In this document: positions 34,512 through 44,656 of the stretch, in pieces
Numbering within the stretch: the first letter of the stretch is position 1
How the letters are laid out: every line of letters starts with the position of its first letter
NCBI GenBank assembly: GCA_934045075.1
Contig: OW203736.1
Coordinates: 3,268,591-3,332,590 of the forward strand
Length of the DNA: 64,000 nucleotides
Direction of reading: 5' to 3'
Origin: Yponomeuta sedellus
Taxonomy: Eukaryota > Arthropoda > Insecta > Lepidoptera > Yponomeutidae
Program-made: the position numbers and the translations under genes
Notes under the pieces: model-generated
What the model saw: the letters and a program-made list of their open reading frames with translations, nothing else
What the model was told of the DNA's origin: nothing
Database searches by the model: none

Positions 34512-37127
34512 GTGACCGTCAGGTCCGTTGGACAAAATGAGATATAGAAATCAAACCATGCGTATTATTTACTACCCATTTGCTACTATTTACTACCTAT
34601 CATAAAGTATTTGCTACCTTTACGGTATCGAATTTATCAAAAGAATAAAGTGGCCAGCCATTCTGACGTCTGGTTGGCTGGCTACTTGGATTTTCATGTC
34701 ATGTTAGTTAAGTGTTAACGATGTCATTGATATCAGTATTTACTAACTTTTTGCTACCTAGAGAAAACATTATTTTTACGATGATAAAAAGCTCGCATGA
34801 ACTTTATTTAGATAACAACATTAAAACGCCTGTACTCTAATTCTCACACCACCTATGTGCTCCATGAAGGTAATGGCTAAAATATTTTCGCAGGCGCTTA
34901 GTAGATTCTAGACCAAGTATTGTAACTAATTATGCTTCATGCTTATTTATATTTCTAAATTCTTCATTCAGTCTTCTAACGATTTTCATAAAACTCTACT
35001 TATTATGGTATCACAAATTCAACTAAAATCCAAGACAGTTCATTTAAAATCTACTTCTACTAAACGCCTCCAGAAATATTTTAGCCATGAATAACACCGG
35101 TGGTATGAGCATTTGCCTTGGTTCCCAACGAGTCACACCCCAACGAGTAACAGTGTGACTGGTTTGGAATTTTTTTTGTAAAAATTCCCAACCAGTCACA
35201 CTGTGACTCGTTGGGAATTTTTTTTTCCCAACCAGTAACACCCCTGTTGGGGGTGTGACTCGTTGGGAATTTTAAATTCCCAACGAGTCACACCTGTCTA
35301 GAGCTAGTCTACATCAATGGACCTTATCGATATTCACATCGCGATACAGAGGTTGATCATAAGAGTGAGACAGGTAGATCCAGGAAGTGAGCCTTCCTGT
35401 TCTTCGAACAAAGTGTGTCAAGTTGAGAGAAAATATATAACTTTCATAAACCAGTAGGTTTATATATTGAGGTTGTATATTTTTAGTTTGCTATAATTGG
35501 GTCCCTATATTATTCATTTTGCTGAATGACGATATCATCCTAACGTCCACAGTATAGACCGATAAAAAATAGATGTACTAGTTTTCGGTAAGTATATAAA
35601 CGGTCGCCGCCAAAGCGAAATACTTACTTACTTAACTTGCTTTGTAATATCATGTTTGCTTAGTCACTAGTTTTCCTAAATATTAAATAAATTAAATTAA
35701 ATACGAAGTACTTTGTTTTCCAAGAAACAATACCTGGATAATCAACGGTTTGTGCTTTAGTCGGATTTTTTTTTCCTTGTCGTATATACTTGTAATTTTT
35801 TCTCAAGAAAACACACAAAATTTTGAAATGGGCTTCATAAAAAATAATTAAAGGAGTGTGTTTAATTATAAAAAAACGGTTTTTTTATACGTTTAAAATT
35901 TGGTACGCCGCGCTTCCTCGCTACCCCGCCCGCACCGCGCCGAGACCCGATCCCGTTTTTTCGCGTCGAGCTTCTCGATTGGTGGATATGCCCGGTTGTC
36001 TCACGAGAGAGGGATGCCATGCCAAAGTGAGTGATGTCAGCCAGTCAGTGCTCGTCCCACCACTGACAATGTCAGAACCCGCGAGTGGTTCTTCCGGCCC
36101 AGTAACAAGTTTGACATTTATTCGAAAGAATGGTGGTATTCTTCTTATTCGTGGTGGGCATCAATACTATGCCAGAAGAAAACATAAAAGTGGACTAGAG
36201 GTGTGGGCGTGCACAAAAAGGAGACGATGCAAGGGGCTTCTGAGATTAAAGGTGAATGTATTTTCTGATAATTTACTAATAAATCATTTACTTCTTGTTA
36301 TTGAGTAACCTTTGACCGTTATTTTTAATTATTATCTGTGTCGCGTATGAATTATTACTTAAAATATCCCCACTTATTGGAGAATTACTTTGTTAGATGT
36401 AACTATACTATGTAATATAATTTGTTATGTACAATAAAGTTCTATCTACACTGAAAGTCAATAGAGTAAGTAACTTGAACAGTATTGTATAAAGTAACTT
36501 TCAAACGTTACTCCATAATAGTGGCTTTCAGTAAGTGTTATAAATTTTTGGTTTGTCGCGACAATGCTATCCTTAAACAATGTTGCGAGTCATAGAGCAG
36601 TCATGTTCCTCTTCGATGTATAGGCGAGACATTTTTATTCCTATGTTACGCCTATAGATTGCCTGGCCGCCATTTTGTTAATTCAACTCAACAAAATGGC
36701 GGTCTAACGGTATAACTTTTGCTCAAACCAAGAACCAATGTAATTGGTTTAGCTATACACTTGGGTGAACAATACCCTTCTTTTATTTTACAGAATATTA
36801 GAAGAAACCGCACATGACAGTGAAAACTGCATTCCAGATTTTGCGAAGAATGACGTTCATGAATCTTTGCATGAACTCAAATCAAAATTGAGCGAACCAA
36901 ACTTCCCCAGCGTTCCGAAGACATATAATTCACTGTTGGGAGACCTAAAAGATGCTGATGACCTAAAAAGACATAATAGCTGAAATACCAACATTCGGCA
37001 GTGTTAAAAGTTCTCTATACAGACACCGAAACTCAGAGGCCGGCGTTTCTAAGATGCAACATAAAGAAGCGTTACAAGTTGAAGTACCATCGCGATATCA
37101 AGATTTTTTGTTAGCAGATTATACATA

Positions 37128-38409
37128 GGCTGCTACTTATGTATGCGGAATCTGGGATTCCAATAATTTTAAACGCAATGTCTGACCTCCATGGTCAAAT
37201 TCGTTCTTTTTTTAAATACTGGCCGCTAATATTTTTCTCTTATATACGTTAGTGTTTTTTTTTTGTTGGGTTTAAAATGTGATATCGCTGAAAAAATGGA
37301 ACTCACTCGTGAAAATATTCGTGTTATGATTTATTATGATTTTCGACGTGGTTTAACGCAACAACAGTGCGTAGATCAATTAACTTCGACTTTTGGTAGT
37401 GAAGCTCCATCAAAAACGACTGTGTATCACTGCTTTAGTGAGTTTAATCGCGGGCGCAGTAAGCTCACGGACGAAGTTAAAGAAGGTCGCCCGAAATTGG
37501 TGGTTATGCCACAAAATATGGAAGCTGTGCGAAAACTAATAATGCAAGACCGCCATGTTACGTATCGCGAGATAGAGGCTATTCTGGGCATATGTATGAC
37601 GAGCATTCATAGGACATTACATGAACATTTGTCTGTAAAAAAAATTTATTCGCGTTGGATTCCGCACAACTTAACTCAGGATCAAAAAGATGCTCGCGTC
37701 GAATGGTACAAGAAAACCTTAAAAAAATTCAACGGAGGCGACTCAAAATCTGTTTATAATATCTACACAGGTGACGAATCCTGGATCTACGCGTACGATC
37801 CCGAAACTAAACAACAATCAACAGTTTGGGTGTTTCAAAATGAGCCGAACCCTACGAAAGTGGCTCGTGCAAAAAGCACTGTAAAGCAAATGGTGGCCTG
37901 CTTTTTTGGTATTAATGGCCATGTGGCTACAATACCACTGGAGAATCGCAGAACGTTCAATTCGGAGTGGTACACGACCATTTGTTTGCCGGAAGTATTT
38001 GAAGAAATACGCCAAAACAACCAGCGACGCAGAATCATACTTCACCATGACAATGCCAGCTGTCATACATCTCAGGAAACAACTACATTTTTGGATGGTC
38101 AAAAAATTGAATTGATGGGTCATCCACCGTACAGCCCTGATTTGGCTCCCAATGATTTCTATTTATTCCCAAATGTAAAGAATAAATTACGTGGTCAACG
38201 ATTTTCGACCCGTGAAGATGCCGTAGATGCGTTCAAACAGCACGTTTTGGAGATACCTGAATCAGAGTGGAAAAAGTATTTTACAAATTGGTTTCATCGA
38301 ATGCAAAAGTGCATCGATCATAGTGGAGAATACTTTGAAAAACAATAAAAGCATATTTAGCCATATACATTTGTTTATTTTTTCTATTCCGCATACATAA
38401 GTAGCAGCC
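37128..38409 (+). mobile_element. mariner transposon
   Basis: Inverted ends GGCTGCTACTTATGTATGCG (24 bp, matching). TA precedes the left end; the right flank reads CT instead of TA, so one target base pair has changed. The 1,282-bp length and single ORF are typical. It sits in the linker of the MULE-2 transposase gene. Confidence 0.92.
37296..38348 (+). CDS. mariner transposase, intact ORF
   Basis: 350 codons from ATG 37296 without stop or frameshift, the full length expected for mariner. The N-terminal helix-turn-helix pair (IRVMIYYDFRRGLTQQQCV … KTTVYHCFSEFNRG) binds the ends. The linker reads RWIPHNLT, a variant of the conserved WVPHEL-type motif. The catalytic triad is Asp160 (YTGDESWIYAY), Asp252 (LHHDNASCHTS) and Asp287 (YSPDLAPNDFYLFP), giving the DD34D spacing of true mariners. 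It is potentially active; flanking ends are also intact. Confidence 0.95.
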   Translation: MELTRENIRVMIYYDFRRGLTQQQCVDQLTSTFGSEAPSKTTVYHCFSEFNRGRSKLTDEVKEGRPKLVVMPQNMEAVRKLIMQDRHVTYREIEAILGICMTSIHRTLHEHLSVKKIYSRWIPHNLTQDQKDARVEWYKKTLKKFNGGDSKSVYNIYTGDESWIYAYDPETKQQSTVWVFQNEPNPTKVARAKSTVKQMVACFFGINGHVATIPLENRRTFNSEWYTTICLPEVFEEIRQNNQRRRIILHHDNASCHTSQETTTFLDGQKIELMGHPPYSPDLAPNDFYLFPNVKNKLRGQRFSTREDAVDAFKQHVLEIPESEWKKYFTNWFHRMQKCIDHSGEYFEKQ

Positions 38410-39544
38410 CTCGTAAATGTGACGATGATAATACGCGGATAATAGTATTTTCTTCAATGGAAGCCAGGAAAACCATGTGTGAAGCAACAGATTTTTATGG
38501 TGATGGCACCTTCAAGAGTTGCCCCATACCATTTGGTGAACTATATACAATCCACGCGGATATAGGCAGTACCATGAACCATACCAACATAATTCCATTG
38601 GTTTATGCACTCATGAGTAGTCGCAAAACGCAAACCTATGTGACTTTCTTTCAAATCATAAAGTCACAGTTACCTGAGTGGAACCCAAACAGATTCAAGG
38701 TAGACTTTGAGAAAGCTGCGATGAAAGCCATTAGTATGGTCTTTCCATCCGCTATATTGAAAGGTTGCTACTACCATTATAACAAGGCAATCTTTAAAAA
38801 AGGAAAAGACCTAAAAATGAAAGATCACAAGCAAGCGCGATTAGTACAACTAAGCGCGGTTCTGCCATTACTGCCAGAAGAACAAATAATGCACGGCTGG
38901 GTTTATATAATCGCTCGATATGGAGACGACGAAGATTCAACACGCACAAAGGCATTTCTCGAATACATGGAGAAGCAATGGCTTCGAGAAGAATTCATAA
39001 GGGTGTGGTGTGTTTTTGGAGAGACACACAGGACCACAAATGCCTTCGAAGCATGGCATAATAAGCTCAATAAGGCCGTAGGGATGAGGAGCCCAAATCT
39101 GATGCATTTCTTGAATTCAATAAAAAATGATTCGTCTCAACACACGGTTAGAAATGTTATGAGACAACAAATGAAAACACCTAAAAGAAAACGAGATAAT
39201 GTAATTTTTTTAAAAGATGAATTCATTCAAGAAGTGCAGCTGGAATTGACTCAAGGTCTTGTGACAGTTGGCCATGCATTAGAGATTTTACGACATTAGA
39301 GTTAGGAAACCTTATGTGAATGCGTGATGATTGACTGTGATAAATATTTAAGGATGATTATATAATGTTAATTAATTATAAAGCAAAAATTTAAATAATA
39401 GTATCGTTGTGATTATTCTTGTGGTGGTGTTATCAAGATGCTGTGATTTTATCGTGCACAAACTCTTGCTAACCGCGCCTACGGGGTCCAGGCGCAAATA
39501 GGTACGGTCTCAAAGGGGAGCCGGCGGTGTGACAGGAGCCACAG

Positions 39545-39826
39545 ATGTTTTATTTATTACTTAAGTCTCTGCCAACGCCTGTACCCCGTGGACGGGGTAA
39601 ACATGAGATTGACGTACTCAATTGTTTTATTCATTTTGTAAAGTACATGGATCTCTACTTTTTGGTACCGTTAACTTTATTTATTGTTTATGCGGTATAT
39701 GTTTACCTATATGCCGCGCAACAACTAATTGAGTGTCCATTTGAAACTTTTTGGTTGTTGATAACTTTTTGTGATTTATTACCTTTGTTAAAGATATCCC
39801 TAAAGATGTACATATGTACTTTGTAG
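39545..39826 (+). CDS. Small hydrophobic ORF in the MULE-2 3' region
   Basis: 93 codons. The middle is strongly hydrophobic (FLVPLTLFIVYAVYVYLYAA, then FWLLITFCDLLPLLK), suggesting one or two membrane segments. The related frame persists in the non-autonomous MULE at about 51658-51855, although that copy lost the transposase. The few differences I can see include amino-acid changes, so there is no sign of selection. It may be a chance frame in AT-rich DNA. Confidence 0.3.
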   Translation: MFYLLLKSLPTPVPRGRGKHEIDVLNCFIHFVKYMDLYFLVPLTLFIVYAVYVYLYAAQQLIECPFETFWLLITFCDLLPLLKISLKMYICTL

Positions 39827-40187
39827 ACTGACTTCTTATGTAAAAGTTTTTATTATTCCGACTCTAATCTGGAAGCGACATGAATGTCAAGCGTGACAGC
39901 GCGTTTAAAAACAAGGATGATTAATATAACTTTAGAATAATATTGCATTATATCATCATTTATATCAGAAGCTAGCAAATACCTACTTTGATGCTTGTCA
40001 AGTGAGACGCTATGCTAGACTTTGCGAGGACAAACCTACAAAGCGTACTTTTAATATTAAAATGTTATTATAATAATTATGATTGGGATACATACCGAAA
40101 TATTCAAGTCATGTTTTAAGTAAATAGATCTATGCTATATTTTTTTTGTTGATTTATAATGATTGTAATAATAAACCTTCGATAATT

Positions 40188-40565
40188 GAAGACGTGAGTG
40201 GATGAAGGTGATATGTCGTATTTTCGGTTTTCGGTGTTTTTTTGTGTGGATGAAGGTGATATGTATAATTGAATTACTACAAACCTTAATAACGTCAATA
40301 TAAAGCTTATTTTCGTAAATAAAATTTTGAAAAAGGTGTTATGTTTAGTTTATTTTAAAAGTTACAGATGATGAAAGAGGTATGTACACATAACACCCTT
40401 TCCCAAGTAAACAAAATAAAAACTTTACTTTTTGTGCGTTGAAGAAGGTGATATGTACGAACATAACACCTTCTTCCACTGCGTTTACTATGTTCGAATA
40501 AAGCGACCCCTATTTTCCGTGAATGAAGGTGTTAAGTCGCAAACATAACACCTTCATTCACTCCA
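40188..40565. repeat. Subterminal array of GAAGGTGWTATGT motifs and palindromes
   Basis: Motifs begin near 40204, 40252, 40331, 40378, 40445 and 40524. The last three are paired with inverted copies (CATAACACCTTC) to form palindromes of about 30-40 bp. Single related motifs lie near the right end (43616-43628 and within the terminus). Probable transposase binding sites. Confidence 0.75.
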
Positions 40566-40698
40566 GAGGTTCAAATGTTTTGATTGCATTCGGTCATTGC
40601 AGTTTCGCGCGCTTTCTGTTGTCGATTCGTGTTTGTTGGATACTGTGTAAAATATTGTTTAAATACATAATAATTGTAATTTTTAAAGTGATAATAAT

Positions 40699-43445
40699 AT
40701 GGCAGGAGCCAAATCAAGAGCAAAATTGTTGGTGGACGCTGCTTTAAATGACTGTGTTAACGAAATAGCTCAAAACAACGATGTTTACAATAATCATAAC
40801 CTCAAAAATATTGTAGGTTAGATCTTTTCTTATTCTTGATTTGTTTGCATTGTTTGAATCACAGTATCTACACTATCATGGACTTGTCTGCTTAACTGGA
40901 GGTTAAAATATGCCACACTTCATTGGTTACTTCTTAATGTTTTACTTCTTAAATGGCATACCTACGTAAAAGGTGATGGGGCTACGCTGACCGCTATGAT
41001 CAGCTTTGATATTTGGTTTTTTTTAGTGTTATTTCGCGTAATACTTGTTTTGTTTTGTACTTTTGGTTGAAAAAGGTGTCAAAGAAGGATGTGATAGGAT
41101 AAGGTTAATAAAAGAAAAACATTGGATGGCAGGAGGAAAAACCGACTAAGTCAATATTTAAATTTTTTGGGTTCCGACTTGTACCTCACCGGTGTTTACT
41201 AACTTTAATTTCTTTTTATTTACTTTTTGATTGCATGCCTTCTTCTATGCTTATGGCTTTGTTTTTTGTAGGTAATCTGGACCCTGCGTGTGATCTTGCA
41301 GATGCATGCATCAAAAGTTATGAAATCGCTGAACCTTCCACTAGCGGTCAAGGCACAAATTATATCGGCAGTCTTGCGAATGTTCCTGTCTCTGTAGCTG
41401 ATGAAATTTCAGATGTTATAGAGAATTCCCTAGAAGAAGGTATAGATTATTTTGGACTTACTTCGCGAAACAAAAAGTCATACACAGTCCTGGGGGATGT
41501 ATCTCCATTTCAGAATAGAAATGAAGACTTTTCTTCCGGTAGTGATGACATTTACATTCCTGAAAGCCCCGATAGCACTAGCTCTAGTGGCGTTGATGAG
41601 CATGAACCTGACAATGAATATGCTGACCGGCAGGAAAACCAAATTATTCTCTCCGCTAGTGAACAGCATGCAAATGAAGATTTGGAGGAAGATACTCGTA
41701 ATATGCCAAAAAAGCGCAAGGTATTTCCACCAAAAGAAAATAAATCCAAAAAACGGCCGAGGAATGAACAATCTTGGAAGAAAAATTCTGCAGCTACAGC
41801 TAGAGCAAAAGGAGAGGAATATGTTTCTTACAAAGGAGAGATAGTTCCGGAAAAAAAGATTAAGGAAGGGATTTTGTGCCACGAGAAGTGCAGGCTTAAA
41901 TGCTCAGAAAAATTTTCCATGGAAGATCGGCAGTCTATTTTAAACGGCTATTATTCCCTGGATATCAATAGTAAGAATGCCCTATTATTCAGCAGCATTG
42001 AGAGTAAGCCTGTAGCGAATAAACGCTGTAATGCTAGAAAGCACAAATCTGCTTCCTACAAGTACTACGTAAAAAAGCATGGAATTACGACAGAAATATG
42101 CAAGTTAGGTTTGTGCGGCATTTATCAGATAGGTCGCAAAAAAATTGATCTTATTATAAAAGGAATCAAGGAAGGACTTGCAGCTCCAAAACCAGATCAG
42201 AGAGGTAGACATCAGAATCGTCCTCACAAAATGGACGATGACGTTGTCAAACGTATTAAAGAACATATTTCAAGTTTTCCTGCTGAACAATCACATTACT
42301 CACGAAACAAAAATATGAACAAACTCTATTTGTCACCGCTAATGAATGTGACCAAGATGCACAGTCTATACCTAGAAATGTGTCATAATGAGGACCTATC
42401 AGACAAATACCTTGTAAAGAAAACTTCATATAACCAAATTTTTGTCACACAATTCAACCTGTCTTTTGGATATCCAAAGAGTGATACTTGCGCTACTTGC
42501 GATGCTGGAGACTCCAATGACGAACATAAGTCAAATTATTATGCTGCTGTTGAAGCTATGCAAGTTGACCGAAAAAAACCAACCCGAGATGGAGATGTTG
42601 TGTACATTACGATGGATTTACAACAAACCATGCCGTTACCAAAACTAACAACTTCAAAAGCGTTCTACTTGCGTCAACTGTGGTTTTACAACCTGGGTAT
42701 TCATGTTTGTGATGGAAGCAAAGAAAAAGCCGTATGTTGCACCTGGACTGAAGATGTTGCAGATCGTGGAAGTGCCGAAGTCGCGAGCGCACTTCTAAGA
42801 TTTGTGGAAGTAGATCCAAGTTGCCAAAATAAAGATCACCTATTGATTTGGTCAGATTCATGTGCCGGCCAAAACAAAAATTTCACGATGATTACACTCT
42901 ATCAATATCTTATCCTTAAAGGATATTTCAAAGTAATCGATCACAAGTTTCCTGAAGTTGGCCATTCTTATTTAGATTCGGATCGTGATTTTGGCAGAAT
43001 AGAAAAAGTCCTAAGAAAGCATGATACAGTTTATGTTCCTGACCAATACCGTGACATCATTTGCAAAGCTTCTCGTAATAATAAAGTGATGGATATGACC
43101 GAACATTTCAGACAAATTGGTGAGCTACAAGAGAATCTCAATTTGATAAATAGGAAAAAAGATGTAAGCAATGGAAAAATTCGTTTTAGGGATGGTATCA
43201 AATGGATTCGAGTTGAGGAGTATGGATCTTATCTATACAAAGAATCGTACGACGAAATGACACCGTTTATAAAGGTGGACATAATAAAAAAGAAATCGAA
43301 GGTGTCCGCAAATTTAGAAATTCCACGTAAGACCGGTAAGTATGGTACTGTTTCAGTAGAAAAGAAACAGAATCTCCAAGACCAACTAAAGTACGTGAAG
43401 CCAGAATATCGCTATTTTTATGAGTCAATTTTAAGCCAAGAATAG
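40699..43445 (+). CDS. Putative transposase with DUF7869-like catalytic core, intact
   Basis: Exon 1 40699-40816 (MAGAKSRAKLLVDAALNDC…) and exon 2 41272-43445 join in phase at a GT-AG intron: 763 codons. Layout: acidic/Ser-rich N-terminus; basic nuclear-localisation-like stretch near residue 185; Cys cluster (ILCHEKCRLKCSEKF); GIYQIGRKKIDLIIKG helix; Cys-x2-Cys (DTCATCDAGD); then the core with Asp at 42615 (ITMDLQQT), Asp at 42855 (WSDSCAGQNKN), and His, Asp (42981) and Glu (43002) in GHSYLDSDRDFGRIE. The Asp-Asp spacings (80 and 42 residues) nearly equal those of the decayed homologue at 9.4-12.9 kb (78 and 43). It is the sole gene between the inverted termini, so I infer it is the transposase; DUF7869 itself has no assigned activity that I know of. 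Confidence 0.82.
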
Positions 43446-43819
43446 TATTTTTTTATATGTAAGATGTTGCACACTTCTGATTACTGCTAATAGCTTAATT
43501 TTTTGAAGAGGCTGGTTCTGTTTATTAAAAAACATAACAATGTCTATCAACATTCGTACTTAGCACCTAATTTTATAAAGCCGCAAGGAAAAATAAGCTT
43601 AAGTTACTTCATGGAAGAAGGAGTTATGTTCAGTTTTTTTTAAATATAATATTTAATAATATCGCAAGAGTTTTATTACCAACCTACCCTCAATATTTAA
43701 GATCATTCACACTACTTTGCATTCAAATTTAAGGCATAACTAATCATTTAAGCGACTTACAAAAGAAAATTGTAGCAAAAATTTAACTTCAATTTACTCA
43801 AAATCAAAAAAAAATTACT
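43446..43819. other. 3' untranslated region of the DUF7869-type transposon
   Basis: AT-rich, with AATAAG/ATTAAA-like signals and one GGAGTTATGT motif near 43619. No other gene. Confidence 0.5.
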
Positions 43820-44656
43820 TATCACCTTCATCCACTCACGTCTTCAATTGCAAGGTAATATTTTCTTTTAAAATCCTTGACACAGGTTACTCGAGGTCAG
43901 ACACAGTATCTATTATCTCTCACTCTGTTTATATACCCATCTCTCGAAAATTCGATAACGTCCATTGTACTAGACAAGAGTAAGCAGTGTGACTCGTTGG
44001 GAATAAAAAAATCCCAACGAGTAACAGTGTGACTGGTTGGGAATAAATTATTCCCAACGAGTCACACCCCTGTCGAGGGTGTGACTCATTGGGAATTTTT
44101 ACATAAAAAATTCCCAACCAGTCACACTGTTACTCGTTGGGGTGTGACTCGTTGAGAACAAAGGAGCATTTGCACAGGCGTTTTATTTTTTCCTAAATAA
44201 GGTTTATGCGAGCTTTTTATCATCGTAAAAATAATGTTTTCTCTAGGTAGCAAAAAGGTAGTAAATACTGATATCAATGACATCGTTAACACTTAACTAA
44301 CATGACATGAAAATCCAAGTAGCCAGCCAACCAGACGTCAGAATGGCTGGCCACTTTATTCTTTTGATAATTTCGATACCGTAAGAGCCAGTCCACACGG
44401 CGCGTTGCGTTGCGTCGTCGCAGCGCTGTCCTTGCGTTGTTTTACATACAAATAACCAAGGTGTTCACACGGCGCGTTGCGTCGTCGCAACGCACACATG
44501 ACGGACAGCAGCCCCCGAGACGAAGCGAGAGAGGGTGTACTCGTGCGACGTCGGAGCGCCAGCGCTCAGTTGCTTGTGCGTTGACAGAGAGGATACACGG
44601 AAGCTCATTTCGTTTTACGTTTACGTTTTTGTATTTAGTTTTATTTGCAGGGTAAA

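Larger units (their letters stand above)
36069..39299 (+). pseudogene. FLYWCH + MULE transposase (MULE-2), split by mariner
   Basis: Exon 1 (36069-36251) encodes FLYWCH: GGILLIRGGHQYYARRK … VWACTKRRRCKGLLRLK, ending at a GTGAAT donor in the same place as in MULE-1. Exon 2 starts near 36794. A one-base loss near 36968 and the mariner at 37128 break the linker. The core resumes after the mariner and is open at 38457-39299: Asp in FYGDGTFKSC, Asp in FKVDFEKAAMKAI, Cys-His in KGCYYHYNKA and Glu in TTNAFEAWHNKLN. The catalytic half is undamaged, so this copy was probably functional until the mariner landed. Confidence 0.87.
40188..43845 (+). mobile_element. Candidate new-type DNA transposon with DUF7869-like transposase
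   Basis: Perfect 26-bp inverted termini (GAAGACGTGAGTGGATGAAG…, 40188-40213 and 43820-43845) are flanked by AATT on both sides (40184-40187, 43846-43849). The paralogous MULE at 54975-55025 carries the same flanks with a single AAAT in place of element plus duplication, so the insertion made a 4-bp duplication. The 3,658-bp element has one gene. The combination of termini, 4-bp target and protein does not match a superfamily I know. Confidence 0.85.
35116..44164 (+). mobile_element. MULE-2: Phantom-type element with two nested transposons
   Basis: Termini are CCTTGGTTCCCAACGAGTCA and the complement of CCTTTGTTCTCAACGAGTCA. The 8-bp AGCATTTG is duplicated at 35108-35115 and 44165-44172, and the unoccupied foldback sequence (for example 28991) confirms the site. 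Both ends hold arrays of inverted GTGACTCGTTGGG/CCCAACCAGTCAC blocks able to fold back. A mariner (37128-38409) and the DUF7869-type transposon (40188-43845) are nested inside. Bases 35300-36068 are the 5' leader and 39300-40187 the 3' non-coding part. Confidence 0.93.
34512..44384. mobile_element. Foldback copy split by MULE-2 and cut by a Harbinger
   Basis: The left arm runs 34512-35115 (GTGACCGTCAGGTCCGTTGG…). The returning arm resumes after MULE-2 at 44165 (AGCATTTGCACAGGCG) and proceeds to 44384 (…TTCGATACCGTAA), where the 44.4-kb Harbinger begins. The last ~100 bp of the arm are not found beyond that Harbinger's right end, so a deletion followed. Confidence 0.8.

Noticed and set aside
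35116..35300. Interpreting the GTGACTCGTTGGG blocks as a separate satellite
   Set aside because: They occur at the ends of MULE-2 and MULE-3 inside matching target duplications, so they are element termini.
41478..41882. Minus-strand 134-codon frame within the DUF7869 gene
   Set aside because: Shadow of the acidic/basic N-terminal region of the real gene on the plus strand.
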